DNA of 64,000 nucleotides from the NCBI GenBank assembly GCA_020002185.1, contig CM034534.1, positions 63,048,771 to 63,112,770 of the forward strand, written 5' to 3'. Shown in pieces: positions 34,405-46,063 of this stretch. Positions within the stretch are counted from its first letter, which is position 1. Every line of letters begins with the position of its first letter. A model generated the notes under the pieces. It had not been told where the DNA came from and did not search any database. It saw only the letters and a program-made list of their open reading frames with translations. The stretch is from Paraescarpia echinospica (Eukaryota; Annelida; Polychaeta; Sabellida; Siboglinidae). The position numbers were made by a program, and so were the translations under genes.

Positions 34405-36190
34405 TATGATGCGCACTCATCAATGGCTGTCTCACAGTGAACACCCGTGTATCCTGAACACAGAGAACAAACACTGTAGCACGGAGATGATGCACAATCA
34501 TCACTATCAGTCTCACAGTGAACATGATGCATCCTGAACAGAGGACAAACACAGTAACAGGGAGATGATGCACACTCATCAATGGCTGTCTCACAGTGAA
34601 CACCCGTGTATCCTGAACACAGAGAACAAACACAGTAGTACGGAGATGTTGCACAATCATCACTATCAGTCTCACAGTGAACATGATGCATCCTGAACAG
34701 AGGACAAACACAGTAACAGGGAGATGATGCACACTCATCAATGGCTGTCTCACAGTGAACACCCGTGTATCCTGAACACAGAGAACAAACACAGTAGTAC
34801 GGAGATGTTGCACAATCATCACTATCAGTCTCACAGTGAACATGATGCATCCTGAACAGAGGACAAACACAGTAACAGGGAGATGATGCACACTCATCAA
34901 TGGCTGTCTCACAGTGAACACCCGTGTATCCTGAACACAGAGAACAAACACTGTAGTACGGAGATGATGCACAATCATCACTATCAGTCTCACAGTGAAC
35001 ATGATGCATCCTGAACAGAGGACAAACACAGTAACAGGGAGATGATGCACACTCATCAATGGCTGTCTCACAGTGAACACCCGTGTATCCTGAACACAGA
35101 GAACAAACACTGTAGCACGGAGATGAGCACAATCATCACTATCAGTCTCACAGTGAACATGATGCATCCTGAACAGAGGACAATCACACACTATCAGTCT
35201 CACAGTGAACATGATGCATCCTGAACAGAGGACAAACACAGTAACAGGGAGATGATGCACACTCATCAATGGCTGTCTCACAGTGAACACCCGTGTATCC
35301 TGAACACAGAGAACAAACACAGTAGTACGGAGATGTTGCACAATCATCACTATCAGTCTCACAGTGAACATGATGCATCCTGAACAGAGGACAAACACAG
35401 TAACAGGGAGATGATGCACACTCATCAATGGCTGTCTCACAGTGAACACCCGTGTATCCTGAACACAGAGAACAAACACTGTAGTACGGAGATGTTGCAC
35501 AATCATCACTATCAGTCTCACAGTGAACATGATGCATCCTGAACAGAGGACAAACACAGTAACAGGGAGATGATGCACACTCATCAATGGCTGTCTCACA
35601 GTGAACACCCGTGTATCCTGAACACAGAGAACAAACACTGTAGTACGGAGATGATGCACAATCATCACTATCAGTCTCACAGTGAACATGATGCATCCTG
35701 AACAGAGGACAAACACAGTAACAGGGAGATGATGCACACTCATCAATGGCTGTCTCACAGTGAACACCCGTGTATCCTGAACACAGAGAACAAACACAGT
35801 AGTATGGAGATGTTGCACAATCATCACTATCAGTCTCACAGTGAACATGATGCATCCTGAACAGAGGACAAACACAGTAACAGGGAGATGATGCACACTC
35901 ATCAATGGCTGTCTCACAGTGAACACCCGTGTATCCTGAACACAGAGAACAAACACAGTAGTACGGAGATGTTGCACAATCATCACTATCAGTCTCACAG
36001 TGAACATGATGCATCCTGAACAGAGGACAAACACAGTAACAGGGAGATGATGCACACTCATCAATGGCTGTCTCACAGTGAACACCCGTGTATCCTCAAC
36101 ACAGAGAACAAACACAGTAGTACGGAGATGTTGCACAATCATCGCTGTCAGTCTCACAGTGAACATGGTGTATCGTGAATGCAGAATAAA
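34405..36190 (-). repeat. expanded EGF splice-site array, 159-bp higher-order unit
   Basis: About 22 half-units arranged as eleven 159-bp pairs. Read on the minus strand, one half has GGATACACGGGTGTTCACTG…[16 protein letters not shown] and the other GGATGCATCATGTTCACTG…DDCATSPYYCVCSLCS. Each half ends in TGTGTTTG(T/C)CCTCTGTTCAG or similar, a good acceptor. 159 is a multiple of three, so all minus-strand frames stay open for long stretches (up to 601 codons in a frame unrelated to EGF). That openness alone is not evidence of coding. One partial unit near 35,150-35,200 breaks the EGF frame. Confidence 0.93.
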
Positions 36191-36476
36191 CATAACACTG
36201 CAGCGTGATTTCTATTCTTACGTAACACCTAAAGACAATTTACAATTACAAAAGTAGTAGTAACTATAATAAATGTCAGTCGCTTGAGAAATGTAGCAAA
36301 TCACCCACATATATATATATCTGTATCAATGCCTTGTGTTTGTAGAACAAATTTGATGTGACATTGACATGTATCTTATACCTTTTAACCCAAATGGGTT
36401 GGGTGAAAGATAGGAGCTCTAATGCATGTCTTCTGAACAATGCAGCCTGGAAATAGAAGGTGTGTGAATGTCTTAC

Positions 36477-36557
36477 CTGGAGCACAATGGCATGTTGGAT
36501 AGGTGTTGTCTTCGAGTTCACAATCCCCTCCATGCTCGCAGAATCCAATAACACAAG
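36477..36557 (-). CDS. host gene, first half of split EGF exon (copy 2)
   Basis: 81-bp exon, acceptor ttttgtag|CT, donor CCAG|GTAAGAC, phase 1 on both sides. It encodes CVIGFCEHGGDCELEDNTYP then TCHCAPG. It supplies EGF cysteines 1-5, and the downstream exon starting GYTGVHCE supplies the sixth. It lies ~290 bp upstream of the first array unit. Confidence 0.82.
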
Positions 36558-36701
36558 CTACAAAAGGGTCATATCTTTAAAAAATGTGTTTTGTTTTTTT
36601 CTAAAAATTGTCTTTAAACAAATCAATAAAACATCGAGAGCAATCCCATATATAAATCATGTCGTGATATTAATACAAAACTAATATATGAAACATCATA
36701 C

Positions 36702-36955
36702 ATTTGTCATTCTTAAACTAGACATGGCTTTGCATTTGTTTAAACTAATTTATGTATATACTATGTATATGTATACACATATAAGTATACATATATAGTT
36801 GATCACGTCATAATCATATAATTATGTTACATCAGTAGGGTGGCTCCCATGATAGCGGCATATAATGGGAGCTTCCCTGACCTTACAATGAATATTATAT
36901 TGTAGTTTATGTGCTTATGATGTTCAAAATAAATACTGTCTGTCTCTCTGTCTCT
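36702..36955 (+). mobile_element. LINE 3' end, opposite orientation (copy 2)
   Basis: Counterpart of 20,750-21,010, ending AATAAATACTGTCTGTC followed by a CTCTCTGT tail. Confidence 0.85.
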
Positions 36956-36987
36956 CTGACTGGTGGTTTAGAACACTTTATTAAAAA

Positions 36988-37400
36988 ACTTTATAGGGGC
37001 CCTGTATAGATTGCGCTATTCCACGGCAGAAGTATTTTGTCAGCCAACTCTTGGCGTCTGCAGCTATTTATAGAACAGTGTGGTGCAGGCGATATGTTTG
37101 CCATTGTTAGTTCTCAGGAACACAAGACAAGCGTGCGCTGCATCTACCTGGGTAGTGATTGTGTTGTTGTTAAGGATTTATTTATCTAGTGTTGTTAGTT
37201 TGCAACAGTATATGTCATAAATAAATCCTTATCAACAACACAATCACTAGATTCAGCGAGCGCTTGTCTTGTGTTCCCGAGAACTAATGATGGCAAACAT
37301 ATCACATGCATGACTGTTCTAAATAGCCGCAAACGCCAAGCATCAACCGACAAAATACTTCTGCTGTGGAATAGTGCAATGTATATAGGCTCCTTTAAAT
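36988..37400. repeat. fold-back element (copy 2)
   Basis: Counterpart of 21,043-21,460, with the same inner paired arms. A minus-strand open frame across it is an accident of the repeat. Confidence 0.85.
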
Positions 37401-37495
37401 AAAAAAGTCCATCCTTCAACTGTTTATCAAAATTGATCTAACAAATTTAAGTGGACACTTCTAACAATAAAATCTGCAGAGATGTTTAAACGTAC

Positions 37496-37729
37496 CAGTA
37501 GATGTGGTTGCCACCTTCATGAATACAGTGTCTCCAGAATGTGTTGTCAGTGTTGGTTTACTGTGATAGATGTAACAGTGACCACTGGATCCGTACATGG
37601 CAGCCACACACATGATGTCACTACTACACCAGTCCTTGCATTCTACCAGGGATAGACCAGCTTTGTAGTCATCTGGTGTTCCCAAAGCACTTGTATCTGT
37701 AGTTTCTGTCATTTCCATCACCACTGTCC
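37496..37729 (-). CDS. host gene, PAN/apple-like exon B (copy 2)
   Basis: 234-bp exon, phase 1, same splice sites as 21,552-21,785. The core is CKDWCSSDIMCVAAMYGSSG then HCYIYHSKPTLTTHSGDTVF. Relative to copy 1 it has I, V, G, H, T and H in place of V, A, Q, V, K and Y. V, G, H and T are the residues of PAN exon A, suggesting a conversion tract. All base changes I count in the exon alter an amino acid. Confidence 0.82.
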
Positions 37730-37875
37730 CTGCATCAGAAAATAATGTTAAGTAAATGTTATAGGAAGCTGTACAACATTTCAAATACTTCAGTTCCATT
37801 TCGTTATGCTGTGGCAATTCCTATGAGATTTCTTCGCTTTCTGGGTGTTTTTCTTTTTCCTCTCCCTCACTGTTC

Positions 37876-38700
37876 TTGCACTGCTGTCTCCGCCAACCGT
37901 CTCCACTCCCCTCTATCTTGCACTGCTGTCTCCGACAACTGTCTCCATTCCCCTCTATCTTGCACTGCTTTCTCCGCCAACTGTCTCCACTTCCCTGTAT
38001 CTTTCATTGCTGTCTCCACCAACTGTCTCCACTCCCCTTTATCTTTCACTGTTGTCTCCGCCAGCTGTCTCCACTCCCCTCTATCTTGTACTGCTGTCTC
38101 CACCAACAGTCTCCACTCCCCTCTCTTTCATTGCTGTCTCCACCAACTGTCTCCATTCCCCTCTATCTTTCACTGCTCTCTCCACCAACTGTCTCCATTC
38201 CCCTCTATCTCTCACCTACTGTCTCCACTCCCCTCTATCTTTCACTGCTGCTTCCACCAACTGTCTCCACTCCCCTCTATCTTTCACTGCTGCTTCCACC
38301 AACTGTCTCCACTCCCCTCTATCTTTCACTGCTGCTTCCACCAACTGTCTCCACTCCCCTCTATCTTTCACTGCTGCTTCCACCAACTGTCTCCACTCCC
38401 CTCTATCTTTCACTGCTGCTTCCACCAACTGTCTCCACCAACTGTCTCCACTCCCCTCTATCTTTCACTGCTGCCTCCACCAACTGTCTCCACTCCCCTC
38501 TATCTTTCACTGCTGCTTCCACCAACTGTCTCCACTCCCCTCTATCTTTCACTGCTGTCTCCACTCCCCTCTATCTTTCACTGCTGCTTCCACCAACTGT
38601 CTCCACTCCCCTCTATCTTTCACTGCTGCTTCCACCAACTGTCTCCACTCCCCTCTATCTTTCACTGCTGCTTCCACCAACTGTCTCCACTCCCCTCCTC
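37876..38700. repeat. 42-bp minisatellite, purine-rich on the gene's sense strand
   Basis: About 20 units of CCACCAACTGTCTCCACTCC followed by CCTCTATCTTTCACTGCTGCTT. The unit is a multiple of three, so all plus-strand frames are open; I do not call them coding. On the minus (transcribed-gene) strand it is GA-rich. It starts ~145 bp upstream of the PAN exon B acceptor. Confidence 0.95.
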
Positions 38701-39247
38701 CATACAATTCTCCCAATGCAGTCTATCAGAATAATATCTCTCTTTCCTGTTGCATTCACTAACATTCTACGATAGGCAGAACAGGTTTTCTTTCTTTAAT
38801 AGTTTCTGTGGGAAATATTTTGGGGTAAATAGGCGTATTTTCTTGGTAATTTTGTTATTGTGAAGAAGTCCCATAATTTCTGCAGATCAATATGTGATAA
38901 ACATATTTGGGAGCTAGAGATTGGGTCAGGAGCCAGACTTGTACTCTTCCTTGTGCTTGTGTTTATACAGGATTGCAAATATACTGGTTCGGCTGCTATG
39001 TCAAAACTTGTGCAATTTCATTCGCCCTACGTTGCCTGTGTCTTTCGGAAGAGACACTATAAGCCATTGGTCCCTTGTATCTGGTGTATGTGCCAGGGGA
39101 AGTAAAAGATCCCACACAGGGAAATGGAGAAAACCTGTCGTGGACTCAGTGTCGTGGACTCATTGAGCGGCGGTCACACTTCTCAAACCCATATGGCAGT
39201 GGTCAACTGCTTGACCAATGGTCATTAATTAAAAAGAAGACACCCAC
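38701..39247. other. intron, nothing certain
   Basis: No coding exon is seen. The segment 39,050-39,180 (GTCCCTTGTATCTGGTG … AGTAAAAGATCCCACACAGG) has the look of a SINE-like repeat, but I see no second copy in the window to confirm it. Confidence 0.4.
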
Positions 39248-39412
39248 CAGTTTCTGTACAGTTGTCAGGGCTGGCTGACCCTTCTTGTGCTGTTGTCTGT
39301 CCAGAGCATACAGTGCAGTCTGTCTGTCCACTCTCGGCCTGGTAGAAGCCTCTGGGACAGGGTCTACATGGCTCACGTCCATCGTAGGAGAAGTTTCCAG
39401 GAGAACACTCGG
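39248..39412 (-). CDS. host gene, GCC2/GCC3-type Cys-rich exon 3
   Basis: 165-bp exon, phase 1 on both ends, acceptor gttgtag|CCGAG and donor G|GTGGGTG (the weakest donor in the gene). It encodes ECSPGNFSYDGREPCRPCPR, then GFYQAESGQTDCTVC and SASPDNCTETG. The C..G.F.......C..CP.G.YQ...GQ..C..C....T spacing is that of GCC2/GCC3 (ephrin-receptor-like) modules found in SVEP1-type extracellular proteins. It precedes the PAN-EGF block in the transcript. Confidence 0.85.
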
Positions 39413-39872
39413 CTACAACCATATAAAATCACCAATAATCACACACACACACTCAGCAAAGAGCAAATGTTAACAACAAAATTCAACAATTACCGTGATA
39501 CACACATTCGTACTGTAACCCTTTCAGACTTTGATAAGTAATATTACGTACCAAAAATGAATGTATGTAAACAACGGGGACATACTGAGTTTTATGTGGA
39601 AGGAACAATGTAATTAATTAATGCATCATAGCTATTAGATCAATACATGTTTTGGCTATGAGGCTATGTGACTCGTGCATGCTTGCTAGACATCGCTATA
39701 TAAGCAATAGCAGCAGCGGGATCGACCTCATTTATTCAAAATTCTTGGGGAGTGTTCACGGAGTATCTTTGACTCTGATTTACATAGTTATAATGTAGTT
39801 GTACTTGATGCTAGGTTAGTTTGTTCGTGTAGTATTAATCAAGCTTAGATTTCCCACTCTCCCTCCCTTTAA
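39413..39872. other. intron, nothing recognised
   Basis: AT-rich intron with a short CACA microsatellite (39,440-39,455). No gene or clear repeat. Confidence 0.5.
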
Positions 39873-42800
39873 AGGGATTCTTTGTAAGCTAATATACATT
39901 CGAGGTGTACTGACTGTATCAAAACGTATTAATTTCCCATAAGTACTTTCTCTGCTACTTATGTTTATGCCTAATTTGGGTGTTATCTGCACAAAATGCC
40001 GATAAACAATTGTGTTTATGTGAATCATTTTTGCAGTGACCCACACAAAACCGGTGACGTTACACACACAGCTAACATATTTGATTCCGAAGTGAGTTGA
40101 TTCAAGCAATGGCATTGTAAATAAGCAATAAGTGTAGGAAGCAAATGCATTGTTTATTTATCCTGCTTCCCAATGCCGTCAGCCGAGTAACGTTTCGATT
40201 AAATAGAATTGTAACGTCTGCTGCAGTCGGTGTCAACTGCCGGTGGGCCTGTCACCGAGTCTGTCGAGCCTCTACTACGGTAACTAACATAGCCTTAGGC
40301 TTAGCCTTAGGCAAGGGTCTCGCCTTTCTAGTTAATAAAACTGCATTGTCTAATATTTGACATGCAGTGAACGAAAATGCACACTAAAATATCAGTATAT
40401 GCAACCATAGCAAGAGGATTAACCTGGTCGTGGATGTAATTTTTTTGCCTAACTCTGGGATTTGTGTGTGTGTGCCTAGATTACGGGTCTTGGCTCTTGC
40501 CTTTCCAAATTCCAGTCAGCCGTTTTTGAAAAGTCCCCGTTTCCCCACTTAGTTGAACCGAAACAAAAAAATGTGCGATTCGTACGTTCACAGACTGTTT
40601 TTAATGATACAGCTACGATTGTTAGTAAACCTGGCTGGCATGTCTTCATTCAATGTAAATGTTTTAGGTTTGTTAAAAATTACACAATACCATGTTGCCA
40701 CGGAATTTTGCGATGCACGAATTTTGCACACCAGCAAATCTGCACTCTAGTATACATAAGTTTTTATCCATGAATATAATTTTTTTAAATTTAATAATAG
40801 ATCAGATCAAATCGCACTGCTTCATGTGAATAGCACATTTGATAATAGTACTCGCTAAAAACAAATTAAACATTTATTTTTGACATGTTACTTTACCGTT
40901 ACTGTACACTTTTAACGAGAATGGCCCATATGTATAATTATATACAACATGAATTATTAGAGCAAGAATAAAGGAAAATATACAGTGCACTCTGGATAAC
41001 GTCAAACTTCCAGGGACCCATGACAATACTCATAAGTGGAATTTCTGATAACTAGAAAGTTATCAGAAGGTCCCCTTATTGAGACCTTTGCCCTGGATCA
41101 AGGAAAAGATTGACTTAACTTAGCGAAAATTCACTTATGTCAGTTCGAGTAATTTGGAGTGCACTGTATAATTCAAGATTTAACAAGATTGCCATCCAGA
41201 GAATTAACTCTAGATGGCAGGTGGACAAGGAAGCCCTTTGGCTTATCGAGAGTCCAACCCTTTTATCTACATATATCCAGCCCTTCAGAGGTATGTGTCA
41301 ATTTTATTTTTAAACATATTCACACTACTAGCACCCACACAATCATCAGATAATCTGTTCCATTCATTCACAGTCCTTTGTGAAAATGAGAACTTTCTTA
41401 CGTCTAATCTACACTGCTCCTTTACTAATGTAACTTCATGTCCTCTAGTCTTTCAATCTTTCTTAACTGAAAAAAACATATTTCTATCAATATTTTCATA
41501 ACCATTCAATATTTTAAACACTTCTATCTGATCTCCTCTCAATCTCCTGGTCTCTAGTGTTGTTAAACCACATTCTTTTAGGCGTTTTTCATAACTAAGA
41601 TCCCTCAGTTTTGGTATCATTTTAGTCGCTCTCCTCTGTACTCTTTCTAGCATATCTATGTCCTTCTTGCGGTATGGCCTCCACGCTTGTATACAATATT
41701 CTAAATAAGGCCTATCTATTGTTTTGTATGGCGGTATTATTAGTTCTTTTTCTTTACATGCTATATTTCGCCTAATCAATCAAATGATTTGATTTCCTTT
41801 TGAAGCTGCAATTCCACACTGCTCTGAAACATTCATGTCAGCACTAATTGTCAGCCCTAAGTCTTTTTCTTTTACAGTAGTATTTAGTAATGTTCCCCCA
41901 TTGTATATTCTACATATTCGTTCCCATGTCCGGTGTGAAGGCATTTACATTTCCCAAAATTGAACAACATTTGCCACTTTTTAGACCATTTGATCAACAT
42001 GTCAAGATCATCTTGTAAATGCTGTCTATCTCCATCACTTTTAATCCTTCTAAACACTTTTGTATCATCTGCAAATTTCAACACCTTGCTAGCTATATCA
42101 TCGTCCAAATCGTTTATATATATATATTAAGAATAATATAGGTCCCAGTACTGATCCCTGTGGAACCCCATTCAAAACTGATTTCCAGTTTGAAGCCTCC
42201 CCATCAACAACTACCCGTTGTCTTCTGTCAATCAGCCATTTTTCTATCCAGTTAATTATGCCATTTCCTATGCCATGGGCCTTTAGTTTAAGCAGTAATC
42301 TCTGATGTGGCACTTTGTCGAAAGCTTTTTGAAAATCTAAGTAGATGATATCTACTGGTGATCCATCATCTACCCACTTAGTGGTATCTTTCAAAAAACA
42401 TAACATATTTGTTAAGCATGACCTCGCTTTTAGAAACCCATGTTGAGATGGGTTTATCAAGTTTTGTTTCACAAGAAAATCCACGTGATCTTTAATTAGT
42501 CTTTCTAATAATTTACAAATCACCGATGTTAAACTAAATGGTCTATAATTATTTGACTTGTTTCTCGAACCTTTTTTGAATAACGGTATAATGTTTGCTT
42601 CTTTCCATTCTACAGGAACCACTCCCTCTTCTAATGACAAGTCGAAAACTGTTGCAAGCGGTATGCTAATTTGTTCTACAATTTCCAATACTAGTTTGGG
42701 TGGAATACCATCCACTCCAGGTGATTTATTATTCTTCATAGCCCTAATTTTCTTAGCTACAATTTCTGGGGTTAAATTAACTGTCTTAAATAGACTGATT

Positions 42801-44842
42801 CTGCCCCCTTGAACTTAGCCTCTGGTACTGGCAGTGAACTAGTGTCTTCTCTGGTAAACACTGAACTAAAATACTCATTCAGGTCTTCTGCCATTAAGAA
42901 TCCTTCTGAGATTATATTTACAGCACTATCTTCTAGAGGACCGACCTTATCCTGAACTTTCTGTTTGCTTCGAACATACGCGTAAAAACTCTTGCTGTCA
43001 TGTTTTATATTACTAGCTAATTGTTGTTCATAGCTTCTCTTTGAATTTCTAATTTCAGCTGTAGCTTGGTTTAGTGCTTCTTTATAAATGTTGTAGTCTT
43101 CCTCATTTCCAGTACGTCTATATGACTTCCACATCATTTGTTTATACTTAATTTTTCTAATGGCTTCTTTCGATAAGTGTTTCTTTTTGGACCGTTTCCC
43201 ATGTTTTTTTAAGGGAACAAATTTGACAATGATGCATTCAATTTCACTCTTTAAGATATTCCAGCAGTCTGTTGCTGTCTTATTCTTCAGTGTTATTCCA
43301 GTCTATCTTTGCTAAATATTTCCTTATGTCCTTATATTTTCCTTTGTGGAAATTTTTCCTGTACTGCATTTTACTATTCCTTTCTGATTTTACTTTGATG
43401 GTAAAATGTATCTGATTGTGATCACTATTCCCCAGTGGCTCACATATCCTGACATTGTCAACTAATTCATTCTGTGAGGACAAAACTATGTCTAACACAT
43501 TCTCTCCCCTGGCTGGTTCTAGCACATGTTGAGAAAGGAAACTATCTTGTACTAAAACTAAAAACTTGCGGTCCTCACTACCCATATTCTGTAGAGATTT
43601 CCATTTTATATGCCCATGGTTGAAATCCCCCATAATAACAGTCCCGTTTGCTCACTTCCCTTATAGCGTTTTGTATTTTTCATTCTCTTCTATGCTTATG
43701 TTTGGACTTCGATAAACTAATCCAACCATTAACGTTGAGTTTCCTGTAACTATGTTACACCAAACAGCTTCTTCGCAATCTGCTTCTCTGTCTAATTTTA
43801 TTTCATAAGCCTGGATAGATTCTTTAATATATAAAATAACTCCACCTCCCCTTCTTCCTATTCTATCTTTCCTAAACATTACATATCCTGTCAGTCCCAA
43901 TTCAGCGTCTGATACATCGGTGGTTGCCCATGATTCGGTTATACCTATTATGTGAGGGTCAATATCTTCTACCATAATGTTTAGTTCATTTCTTTTGTTA
44001 ACTATACTCCTTGCATTTAAACAAACACATTTATATCCAGCTTCAGAACAGTTTTCCAGACTGTTCTTTGCTGAATTATTTTTGCTGTCTTTATCTATGC
44101 CTCCAGTTTCAAGCTTCTCTGCGAGTTCCCCCTGCGAATTTAGTTTAAATAAATGCAACCTGTCCCACTGTCAACAGATCTCAGCAGATTCTCTGAGAAT
44201 ACTGCGGCCGCCTTTCCACTTAGATGGAGGCCATCTCTCATGTACATATCTTCTCTCCCAACAAAGTACCCCCATAAATCTATGAATCCCACGCTCTCTT
44301 CTTCACACATCTGCTCAACTAGTGCGTTGATCGCCATCCTCTTACAGTTTCTGTATGATGCCCCCCTTCCTCCCATTACTGGCAAAATTCCTGAGAGAAC
44401 AACCTGTTCCACTCTTGTCTTCTTTAGCTTCCTTACTAGATGTCTGTATACTTCTGAACTATCCCAGTTGTTCCCTCCTTGTCTGCATTGTTTGTCCCTA
44501 TGTGTACTAGTATTGACCCTCCCTTGGCATGCCCCAATACCTTCTCTACCCTTTCGGTCACATGCTCTATCCTAGCCCCCGGTAGACATACAACAATGTC
44601 CTTCCCCTCGCATATAGTCTTGTCTGTTTTTTTTCAGAATTGAATCGCCCATAAACACTCTCTCTTTTCTCCTTGCCCACTCAATCACTGCCTCGGAGTA
44701 GCTCCTCCGGTTTGCATATGTCTGGTTGTTATTCCAAGGAAATAAAGGCATAGAATTACATGAAATAATCATATTAACAGGATTACCTAATAATTGCATG
44801 CATTACGCATTACAAAGAGATTAAAATTCTCAAAGAATCCCT
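39873..44842. mobile_element. candidate TTAA-flanked DNA element, split by the CR1
   Basis: AGGGATTCTTTG at 39,873-39,884 and its exact complement at 44,831-44,842 are each bordered on the outside by TTAA (39,869-39,872 and 44,843-44,846). With the CR1 removed the element would be about 1.3-1.4 kb, with no transposase visible. TTAA plus short inverted ends suits a piggyBac or Kolobok MITE. The interior 39,890-41,170 is AT-rich and non-coding. Confidence 0.5.
41174..44790 (-). mobile_element. CR1-like LINE, nearly full length, degraded
   Basis: On the minus strand in order: an ORF1 SGNH esterase-like region (44,799-44,140: VFMGDSIL, then VHIGTN, then FIDLWGYFVGREDMYMRDGL), an apurinic-type endonuclease (44,158-43,280: CLNARSIVNK, GITESWA, MGDFNH, GNSDHNQI), and reverse transcriptase (42,739-41,884: NKSPGVDGIPPKL, NYRPFSLTS, YLDFQKAFDKVPH, GVPQGSVLGPILF, KFADDTKVF). 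The conserved tail YLEYCIQAWRPY…ERVQRRATK…YEKRLKECGLTTLETRR follows, down to 41,453. A TA-repeat change near 42,115 and other indels break the frames. The 3' end is a GCCATCCAGA / TCTAGATGGC hairpin plus a CAAGATT-like tail, as in CR1/L2 elements. It is autonomous in design but dead here. Confidence 0.93.
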
Positions 44843-44846
44843 TTAA

Positions 44847-45474
44847 TGACGGGTGGACGTTTATTAGTTTAGCAGCTTTAAACTGCTATATGGTCGCTTG
44901 CACCACAGGAATGTCACGACAAAAACCGTATTGTATATTTTACTGACTAAAGGTCTGATGCTTTTCCCTGGACAGTGCACGAGGTTTTGCCATCAGGATT
45001 TTTCCTCAAATGATTGTGTGCGCAGGGTTTTTAGGGCGGAAATAAGTTGATGTACTTATGTTACATGGTGGGTGGAGTGACCCCCACACATATGGTGAAT
45101 TGAACGTAGTAGCAAGTAGTGATTTCGTTAGTAGTCACTCAGTACAGGTGCGAATTATACAATGGTTAATAAAATTGCATGTCAGTAAGTTGGCCTATTT
45201 CACTCTACACCTGACTTGCGTTGTTCCTTCTGCATAAATAAAAGCTGTTGCGACTTTAATAAGTATTATTACGTACAGTGACTTTTCCGCACAAACAGGG
45301 TGCTCAGAGGCGTCTATTCGTGACTATACAATAATGCCAGATCAAGGCAGCCATGTGCTTCTCAGTAATGGCGACATTGTTTAGTTTGATGGAGTTAACG
45401 CGACATTTTCGTCCAAAATCATCATGATTTATCATGTTTTCTGAGCAACAACAATTAGACAGGTTCACAATGAG
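44847..45474. other. intron, nothing certain
   Basis: No coding exon is supported. A 64-codon minus frame at 45,304-45,498 is not recognised. The right part leads into the degenerate element below. Confidence 0.45.
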
Positions 45475-46063
45475 GGGCAAGGAATCCAATAGGATCAATT
45501 ACATTCACCTAAGCATAATGAAATTACTAGTTCATGACAGTTATACATGTTATGACTGAATAATATACATTTGTATTTTCGTTAATTTGTTGGATATGTG
45601 CAAACCTATAGATTTTTGGAAACGTTATGATATAGTGAATCCGATAACCAATGTTTACATTGTTTTAAAGGTATATATGGCAGCCATCTTAGATTTTTTA
45701 AATGATGGACACTGAAAACCTGTATTTTTCAATACATCAGCTGCTAAACCACCCAGCCTTTTGAATTTGGTGGCTAAACCTACTTATTGAGGGGCAAGGA
45801 ATCCAATAGGATCAATTACTAGTTTATGACAGTTATACATGTTATGACTGAATAATATACATGTAGCAGCGTATAAACACATGTGTTTCATTCAATTTTT
45901 TGAGATTTGCAAAACTGTATATTTTAAATGTATATATGATGGCCATCTTAGATTTTTTAATGGTGGACACCGAAAACCCGTATTTCTCAATATCTCAGCT
46001 GCTAAACCATCCAGCCTTTTGGTGGCTAAACCTACATATTGTGGTCAGGGGCAGGGAATCAAT

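Larger units (their letters stand above)
22817..37760. repeat. large duplicated block, copy 2
   Basis: A 14.9-kb second copy of 3,233-21,816. It lacks the piggyBac-like and Kolobok insertions. It has more 84-bp units (about 9 against 6) and many more EGF splice-site units. It shares the LINE, the nested DNA element, the fold-back, the hAT remnant and the MITEs, so these predate the two copies' divergence. Confidence 0.95.

Noticed and set aside
34388..36193. 601-codon open frame on the minus strand
   Set aside because: A 159-bp tandem unit with no stop in one copy is open in every copy. The frame (…[18 protein letters not shown]…) is not the EGF frame and has no exon joined to it.
37745..38775. 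Three overlapping ~300-codon plus-strand frames
   Set aside because: By-product of the 42-bp repeat. All three plus frames are equally open.
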